Below, piece by piece: positions 7,962-11,694 of a DNA stretch of 11,694 nucleotides. Both the position numbers and the translations under genes were made by a program. Each line of letters starts with the position of its first letter. Positions within the stretch are counted from its first letter, which is position 1. Below the pieces are notes generated by a model. The model did not search any database. It saw only the letters and a program-made list of their open reading frames with translations, and had not been told where the DNA came from. The stretch covers positions 1 through 11,694 of the forward strand of contig DAOUVG010000021.1 in NCBI GenBank assembly GCA_030667735.1, in the 5' to 3' direction. The stretch is from Dehalococcoidales bacterium (GTDB taxonomy: Bacteria > Chloroflexota > Dehalococcoidia > Dehalococcoidales > Fen-1064).

Positions 7962-7972
7962 AGGAGGGCAGA

Positions 7973-8365
7973 ATGCCAGCGAAGAAGCGAGTCAGGTCAA
8001 AGAAGAGAGAGCGCAGGGTTGTCCCCGCGGGGAGAGCTTATGTGCAGTCTACTTTCAACAATACTCTGGTGACTCTGACCGACCCCGAGGGGAATGTCAT
8101 TGCCTGGGGGAGCTCCGGGACTGCCGGATTCAAAGGGTCGCGCAAAGGCACTCCTTACGCTGCCCAGTTGGCCGCCCAGGATGCGGCCCGGAAAGGCATG
8201 GCACAGGGCTTGCGCCAGGTGGAGGTTTATGTTAAGGGTCCGGGTAGCGGGCGCGAGGCAGCGATTCGTGCTCTCCAGGGTACCGGCCTGTTTATCACCA
8301 GTATTCGGGATGTCACGCCGCTACCACACAACGGGTGCCGGCCCCCTAAGAAGAGACGAGTGTAA
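7973..8365 (+). CDS. rpsK: 30S ribosomal protein S11
   Basis: S11 sits in the platform of the small subunit, next to the mRNA exit and near S7. The 130-residue product has a basic N terminus ([12 protein letters not shown]), then [40 protein letters not shown], the [18 protein letters not shown] block and the C-terminal [18 protein letters not shown] with KKRRV. The Asn-Gly pair (Asn120) corresponds to the residue that becomes isoaspartate in E. coli S11. ATG is four bases after AGGAGGG at 7962-7968, directly downstream of the tandem palindromes. Confidence 0.98.
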   Translation: MPAKKRVRSKKRERRVVPAGRAYVQSTFNNTLVTLTDPEGNVIAWGSSGTAGFKGSRKGTPYAAQLAAQDAARKGMAQGLRQVEVYVKGPGSGREAAIRALQGTGLFITSIRDVTPLPHNGCRPPKKRRV

Positions 8366-8454
8366 ACTTGTATCGGGATATTATCAGGGATGTAGCTCTC
8401 GCACGAAACAAAGGGTGTGAGACCTTCCAGGAGGAGACGGGAATAGGATAGAAA
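8366..8454 (+). promoter_or_regulatory. Structured leader upstream of rpsD
   Basis: This 89-base gap is the longest intergenic stretch in the window and lies just before rpsD. It holds a stem of eight base pairs, TCTCGCAC (8397-8404) with GTGTGAGA (8415-8422), including one G-U pair, around a ten-base loop. A strong AGGAGGAG follows at 8429-8436. S4 represses its own mRNA in E. coli and B. subtilis, so a leader next to rpsD is a natural candidate for autogenous control, but I do not recognise a named S4-binding motif. No clear -35/-10 pair or T-run terminator is seen. Confidence 0.4.
8429..8436 (+). promoter_or_regulatory. Displaced strong Shine-Dalgarno upstream of rpsD
   Basis: AGGAGGAG is the best anti-16S match in the leader, but it ends 18 bases before the rpsD ATG, too far for normal use. 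No start codon is correctly spaced after it, and an in-frame TAG at 8449-8451 blocks an N-terminal extension of rpsD. The nearer AGGA at 8445-8448 has six-base spacing and is the likely working site. The distal site could be a standby site or be brought closer by folding. Confidence 0.55.
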
Positions 8455-9078
8455 ATGGCAAGATATATTGGAGCAGTCTGTCATCTATGCCGGCGCTGTA
8501 ATGAGAAACTGATGCTCAAAGGCGTCCGGTGTTACTCGCAAAAATGCGCTATGGAGCGACGGAAGAGGCCCACCGGGCGGCGGATCCGCCGGCGTCGTGT
8601 CTCTGACCGCGGCCTACAGCTGGTAGAAAAGCAAAAAGCCCGCTATACCTATGGGATGCTGGAAAAGCAGTTCCACCGCTTCTTTATTGCAGCGGAACAC
8701 CAGTCGGGCGTCACCGGTGACAATCTGGTGGTACTCCTGGAGAGACGGCTGGACAACGTGGTCTATCGTCTCGGCTTTGCCGACTCCCGCAGTCAGGCTC
8801 GCCAGGTTGTACTGCACGGCCACATCATCCTGAGCGGTCGGCGGACCAACATCCCATCGTGCATGGTTAAAGAAGGTGACACAATCGGCTGGCGTGAGGC
8901 CAGCACCAAGAACGAGTATTACAAGCAGGTGACTGAAGAGGTAGCAGGAAAGGCAATTCCGGGTTGGCTCTCTCTGGACAGACAGAACCTGGTGGGGCAA
9001 GTCCTGTCTATGCCGACTCCGGAAGATGCAGGTGTAAAATTCGAAGGACAGAGTATCGTAGAGTACTACTCGCGATAG
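8455..9078 (+). CDS. rpsD: 30S ribosomal protein S4, zinc-binding form
   Basis: S4 is a primary 16S rRNA-binding protein that nucleates 30S body assembly, affects accuracy and, in several bacteria, represses its own operon. The 207-residue product has an N-terminal zinc knuckle with Cys9, Cys12, Cys26 and Cys31 (CHLCRRCNEKLMLKGVRC, then YSQKCAMERR). The central region contains YGMLEKQFHRFF and the S4 RNA-binding domain: LERRLDNVVYRLGFADSRSQ, ARQVVLHGHIILSGRRTNIPS and VKEGDTIGWRE. The C terminus IVEYYSR is typical. The C+ form differs from the E. coli protein, which lacks the cluster. ATG follows a weak AGGA at 8445-8448; an in-frame stop lies directly upstream. Confidence 0.98.
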   Translation: MARYIGAVCHLCRRCNEKLMLKGVRCYSQKCAMERRKRPTGRRIRRRRVSDRGLQLVEKQKARYTYGMLEKQFHRFFIAAEHQSGVTGDNLVVLLERRLDNVVYRLGFADSRSQARQVVLHGHIILSGRRTNIPSCMVKEGDTIGWREASTKNEYYKQVTEEVAGKAIPGWLSLDRQNLVGQVLSMPTPEDAGVKFEGQSIVEYYSR

Positions 9079-9090
9079 GGAGGTAGCACT

Positions 9091-10170
9091 TTGCCTCAAT
9101 TGTTAATACCTAAAATTGAGTGCGTAGAAACCAGAGAAAACTATGGATGCTTCCAGGCTGAGCCACTGGTAAAGGGCTTTGGCGTTACCCTGGGGAATTC
9201 TCTAAGGCGTGTGCTGCTGGGCCACCTGCCCGGGGCCGCGGTGACCCGCGTGAAAATTGAGGGGATTCAGCACGAGTTCAGTCCTATCCCGCATGTGAGG
9301 GAAGACGTGATAGAGTTCATCCTCAATGTTAAAGCGCTCAGGCTGAAGCCGCTTACTGACCAGCCAGGCAAGCTGGTACTGGATGTTGCCGGTGAGGGAC
9401 GCGTATGCGCCGCGGATATCAATCCCTCCTCGGACTTTGAGATTGCCAACCCGGAGTTGTATCTGGCCACGCTGGACTCACCGGATGCACGGCTGTACGT
9501 TGAGTTCGATGTGGAACTGGGTGAAGGCTATATGGAGGCCCAGTCCAGTGACAACCTGGTGCTGGGTGTGATACCAATCGACGCCATCTTCACGCCGACG
9601 CGTAAGGTCAACTATACGGTTAAGTTGGTGCGCGCAGGTCAGGAGGTCAGTCGGGAATGCCTGAATCTGGACGTGTGGACCGATGGTACCATGGAACCTG
9701 GCGAGGCGGTAAGCAAGAGCGCTGAGATTCTGGTCAAGATGCTGAACTCCTTTGTTACCTTTGGTACGCCGGAGCAGATAGAGATGGAGATGGAGCTTAC
9801 CCAACTGTCAATCTCCGAGGAACAGTACAATATGCCGGTAGAGCAGCTTGCCCTCTCCGTGAGAACAATGAACTGTCTGAGACGCGGAAACATCACCACG
9901 GTGGGTGAACTCGTCAGCCGGGGTGATAAGGGGCTGATGTCACTGCGCAATTTCGGGCAGAAGTCCAGGCAGGAAATCGAGGAACGCCTCAATGAGCTGG
10001 GGCTGTCTCTCCATCCGTCGGATAAACAGGAGGAAGAGCCTGACTCCGGTGAGGAAGAGCCTGACTCCGGTGAGGAAGAGACAGGCACGGAGGCTACTGC
10101 TGACGAGGCCGGAGTACTATCCGGGGTCGAGGAGTCGTCTGAAGCCGGTGGGAGACTTGACGAGGAATGA
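9091..10170 (+). CDS. rpoA: RNA polymerase alpha subunit with extended acidic C-terminal tail
   Basis: RpoA dimerises to start RNA polymerase assembly, and its C-terminal domain contacts UP-element DNA and activators. The N-terminal domain (about 1-228) has ENYGCFQAEPLVKGFGVTLG, NSLRRVLLGHLPGAAVTRVK, and the EGYMEAQSSDN region. The C-terminal domain (about 245-310) keeps the DNA-contact residues: Arg258, Asn261 and Cys262 in LSVRTMNCLRRGNI, then LVSRGDKGLMSLRNFGQKSR. The product is 359 residues, against about 310-330 for most bacteria. The extra 46 residues (314-359) hold 20 Glu/Asp and only one basic residue, and begin with a perfect tandem repeat of EEEPDSG. The start is TTG, supported by GGGAGGT at 9078-9084 with six-base spacing and by the N-terminal match. 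Confidence 0.98.
   Translation: MPQLLIPKIECVETRENYGCFQAEPLVKGFGVTLGNSLRRVLLGHLPGAAVTRVKIEGIQHEFSPIPHVREDVIEFILNVKALRLKPLTDQPGKLVLDVAGEGRVCAADINPSSDFEIANPELYLATLDSPDARLYVEFDVELGEGYMEAQSSDNLVLGVIPIDAIFTPTRKVNYTVKLVRAGQEVSRECLNLDVWTDGTMEPGEAVSKSAEILVKMLNSFVTFGTPEQIEMEMELTQLSISEEQYNMPVEQLALSVRTMNCLRRGNITTVGELVSRGDKGLMSLRNFGQKSRQEIEERLNELGLSLHPSDKQEEEPDSGEEEPDSGEEETGTEATADEAGVLSGVEESSEAGGRLDEE
10030..10080 (+). repeat. Perfect 21-bp tandem repeat in the rpoA 3' end
   Basis: Two identical 21-base units occupy 10030-10050 and 10051-10071, followed by a 9-base partial third copy (GAGGAAGAG, 10072-10080). The unit length is a multiple of three and it is in frame, giving EEEPDSG-EEEPDSG-EEE in the acidic tail of the alpha subunit. 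Identity at the DNA level, including third codon positions, points to recent slippage duplication, so copy number may vary between strains. Confidence 0.95.
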
Positions 10171-10191
10171 TAACAAGCACAGGTGGAAACT

Positions 10192-10545
10192 ATGGCCCAT
10201 AAGATGTCCGGCAGAAAACTTGCCAGGAGTTCAGGCTATCGGCGAGCGTTGTACCGTAACCTGGTGACTGACCTCCTGAACTATGAGAAGATAACTACCA
10301 CTGAAGCCAAGGCCAAAGAGGCACGCGGTCTGGCTGAGAAGATGATTACTCTGGGCAAGGAAGGGGGACTGCACTCCCGCCGCCAGGCGCTGACGTTTAT
10401 CTTCAGCAAGAAGGTAATCGAAAAGGTGTTCGACGAGTTTGCTGCCCGGTATGCAGACCGAACCGGTGGCTATACCAGAATCACGAAGCTTGGACCCAGA
10501 CTGGGTGACGGGGCACCAATGGTGCAACTGGAGCTGTTGAAGTGA
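10192..10545 (+). CDS. rplQ: 50S ribosomal protein L17
   Basis: L17 lies on the solvent side of the 50S near the exit tunnel. The 117-residue product starts [20 protein letters not shown] and has [40 protein letters not shown], and the terminal [23 protein letters not shown] split accordingly. The frame continues upstream to GTG at 10183, but ATG at 10192 is favoured because AGGTGG at 10181-10186 is spaced five bases from it and it gives the family N terminus. It follows rpoA after 21 bases, as in the alpha operon elsewhere, and its stop overlaps the truA start. Confidence 0.97.
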   Translation: MAHKMSGRKLARSSGYRRALYRNLVTDLLNYEKITTTEAKAKEARGLAEKMITLGKEGGLHSRRQALTFIFSKKVIEKVFDEFAARYADRTGGYTRITKLGPRLGDGAPMVQLELLK

Positions 10546-11375
10546 TGGTATCCACGACGGCTAATCGCAAGATGGTGAAACATACTGGTCCGGTAACCAC
10601 GACAAGACTGGCGCTGGTCCTGGAGTATGACGGCACCAACTACTACGGTTTTCAGTTACAGCCGACTTCGCCCACTATCCAGGAGGAAGTGGAGCGGGCA
10701 TTGCGGCAGCTTACCGGAGAAACGCTCCGGGTGGCGGCTGCCGGTCGCACTGATGCCGGGGTTCATGCCCGTGGGCAGGTAATCAGCTTCCGCACCGGGT
10801 CGTCACTTTCGCGGCAGGCGTTTATCAGCGGGCTAAACCACTATCTGCCCAGGGATATTGCCGTAAGGGCAGCCTATACAGTGGAGGACTCTTTTGACCC
10901 CAGGCGGGATGCGGAGAGCAGGGAATACCGCTACACCATCCTGACCAGCCGGACGCGGTCGCCCATCACGATGGGCTTTGCTTATCGTGTCGTTGGTTCC
11001 ATGGACATCGAAGCGATGAACCGGGCATGTCAGGCGCTGGTTGGAGAGCATGACTTCGTCTCATTTGCCAGCGGTATCGGTGGTGAAACAAAAAGCACGG
11101 TGCGGAGAGTCTACCGGGCAGAAGTAAGTAAGGACGGCGACCTGATTCACTTTGACATTGTGGCGAACGCTTTCATACGCCACCAGGTACGCAGTATTGC
11201 AGGATGCCTTGTCAGGATTGGACTGGGCAAAATGAGTCAGGACGAGTTTGGTATGATTATTGCTGCCAGAAAACCGGGTCTGGCCGGTCCGACCCTGCCA
11301 GCCTGCGGACTTTGCCTGATACGTGTGAGCTACGCGCGTTCCTTCCAGGAACACCCGGAGGAAGAGATATCATGA
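10542..11375 (+). CDS. truA: tRNA pseudouridine synthase A
   Basis: TruA isomerises uridines 38-40 in the anticodon arm of many tRNAs to pseudouridine. The product is 277 residues from GTG at 10542 (276 from ATG at 10545). It contains [19 protein letters not shown], the catalytic Asp71 in [27 protein letters not shown] [26 protein letters not shown], and the [20 protein letters not shown] block; all are family features. About 20 residues precede the conserved core, and the first could be a variant start such as 10572, but GGAG at 10530-10533 supports 10542 or 10545. The start overlaps the rplQ stop, and its own stop overlaps the rplM ATG as ATGA, so it appears co-translated with them. Confidence 0.95.
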   Translation: MMVSTTANRKMVKHTGPVTTTRLALVLEYDGTNYYGFQLQPTSPTIQEEVERALRQLTGETLRVAAAGRTDAGVHARGQVISFRTGSSLSRQAFISGLNHYLPRDIAVRAAYTVEDSFDPRRDAESREYRYTILTSRTRSPITMGFAYRVVGSMDIEAMNRACQALVGEHDFVSFASGIGGETKSTVRRVYRAEVSKDGDLIHFDIVANAFIRHQVRSIAGCLVRIGLGKMSQDEFGMIIAARKPGLAGPTLPACGLCLIRVSYARSFQEHPEEEIS

Positions 11376-11694
11376 TCAAGACCTACAGTATTAAGGCTTC
11401 TGACATTAAACGGGAATGGCACATTGTGGATGCTGAAGACCAGATTCTGGGCAAGGTGGCCACGCGAATTGCCAGGTTGCTCATGGGTAAGCATAAGCCG
11501 CTTTTCTCACGCAACATGGACGTGGGCGATTCCGTTGTTGTTATCAACGCGGAAAAGGTCCGGGTGACCGGCAAAAAAGAGAAGCAGAAGATGTATTACC
11601 GGCATTCCGGTTACCCCGGTGGGCTGAAGACCACCAGCCTGGAAACAATGATGCAGAAGCACCCCAACCGGGTGATTGAGCATGCTGTTAAGGG
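11372..11694 (+). CDS. rplM: 50S ribosomal protein L13, 5' part
   Basis: L13 is an early 50S assembly protein. The window holds 107 complete codons of an expected ~140-150; the gene runs off the right edge. The sequence starts [20 protein letters not shown] and has ILGKVATRIARLLMGKHKPL, the FSRNMDVGDSVVVINAEKV block, then GKKEKQKMYYRHSGYPGGLK and KHPNRVIEHAVKG, which matches the family strongly. ATG overlaps the truA stop as ATGA. A GGAGG at 11357-11361 is ten bases upstream. rpsI (S9) would be expected downstream, from the usual rplM-rpsI pairing; that is not visible here. Confidence 0.97.
   Translation, partial: MIKTYSIKASDIKREWHIVDAEDQILGKVATRIARLLMGKHKPLFSRNMDVGDSVVVINAEKVRVTGKKEKQKMYYRHSGYPGGLKTTSLETMMQKHPNRVIEHAVK

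Noticed and set aside
8368..8451. A 27-codon TTG-initiated frame in the rpsK-rpsD gap, ending in TAG just before rpsD
   Set aside because: There is no Shine-Dalgarno before the TTG, no recognised family, and short open frames of this size arise by chance. The leader interpretation explains the gap better.
10183..10191. GTG start giving L17 three extra residues
   Set aside because: The AGGTGG that would serve as ribosome-binding site overlaps that GTG, so ATG at 10192 is the better start.
1..11694. CRISPR array, insertion sequence, tRNA, toxin-antitoxin or phage module
   Set aside because: No spaced direct repeats, transposase-like frames, cloverleaf sequences or unexplained co-oriented small gene pairs were found; the whole window is accounted for by conserved housekeeping genes.

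Overview
This window is a bacterial ribosomal-protein superoperon: the 3' part of the S10/spc cluster joined to the alpha operon and then to the start of the L13 operon. All 24 recognisable genes lie on the + strand, with gaps from overlap up to 89 bases. The order is rpsQ, rplN, rplX, rplE, rpsN, rpsH, rplF, rplR, rpsE, rpmD, rplO, secY, adk, map, infA, rpmJ, rpsM, rpsK, rpsD, rpoA, rplQ, truA, rplM. Counting these gives 23 named genes; rplM runs off the right edge, and the left edge falls just before the rpsQ start codon.

The organism is a bacterium with moderately high GC. Three traits are seen: zinc-ribbon (C+) forms of S14, S4, L36, L24 and adenylate kinase, rpsD placed between rpsK and rpoA, and rplQ followed directly by truA and rplM. 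Together they suggest a Gram-positive-like or Chloroflexota lineage. Dehalococcoidia is my best guess from general resemblance, but it is an inference that the sequence alone does not prove.

Region by region: 1-4361 encodes eleven ribosomal proteins of both subunits. 4342-7109 holds secY (protein export channel), adk (AMP/ADP balance) and map (removal of the initiator methionine). 7126-7507 holds infA and the tiny rpmJ, which is only 37 codons. 7535-10545 is the alpha operon (S13, S11, S4, RNA polymerase alpha, L17). 10542-11694 carries truA (tRNA pseudouridine synthase) and the 5' part of rplM. Functionally this is one translation, transcription and export module: 30S and 50S proteins, an initiation factor, the polymerase assembly subunit, nascent-chain processing, and the translocon that accepts ribosome products.

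I see no mobile element, CRISPR array, tRNA, rRNA or clear promoter or factor-independent terminator. No undescribed system is evident. The most unusual signals are small: a tandem pair of 21-bp palindromic units between rpsM and rpsK, a structured 89-bp leader with a displaced strong Shine-Dalgarno before rpsD, a perfect hairpin between infA and rpmJ, and acidic C-terminal tails on S17 and RpoA, the latter with a perfect 21-bp in-frame tandem repeat.
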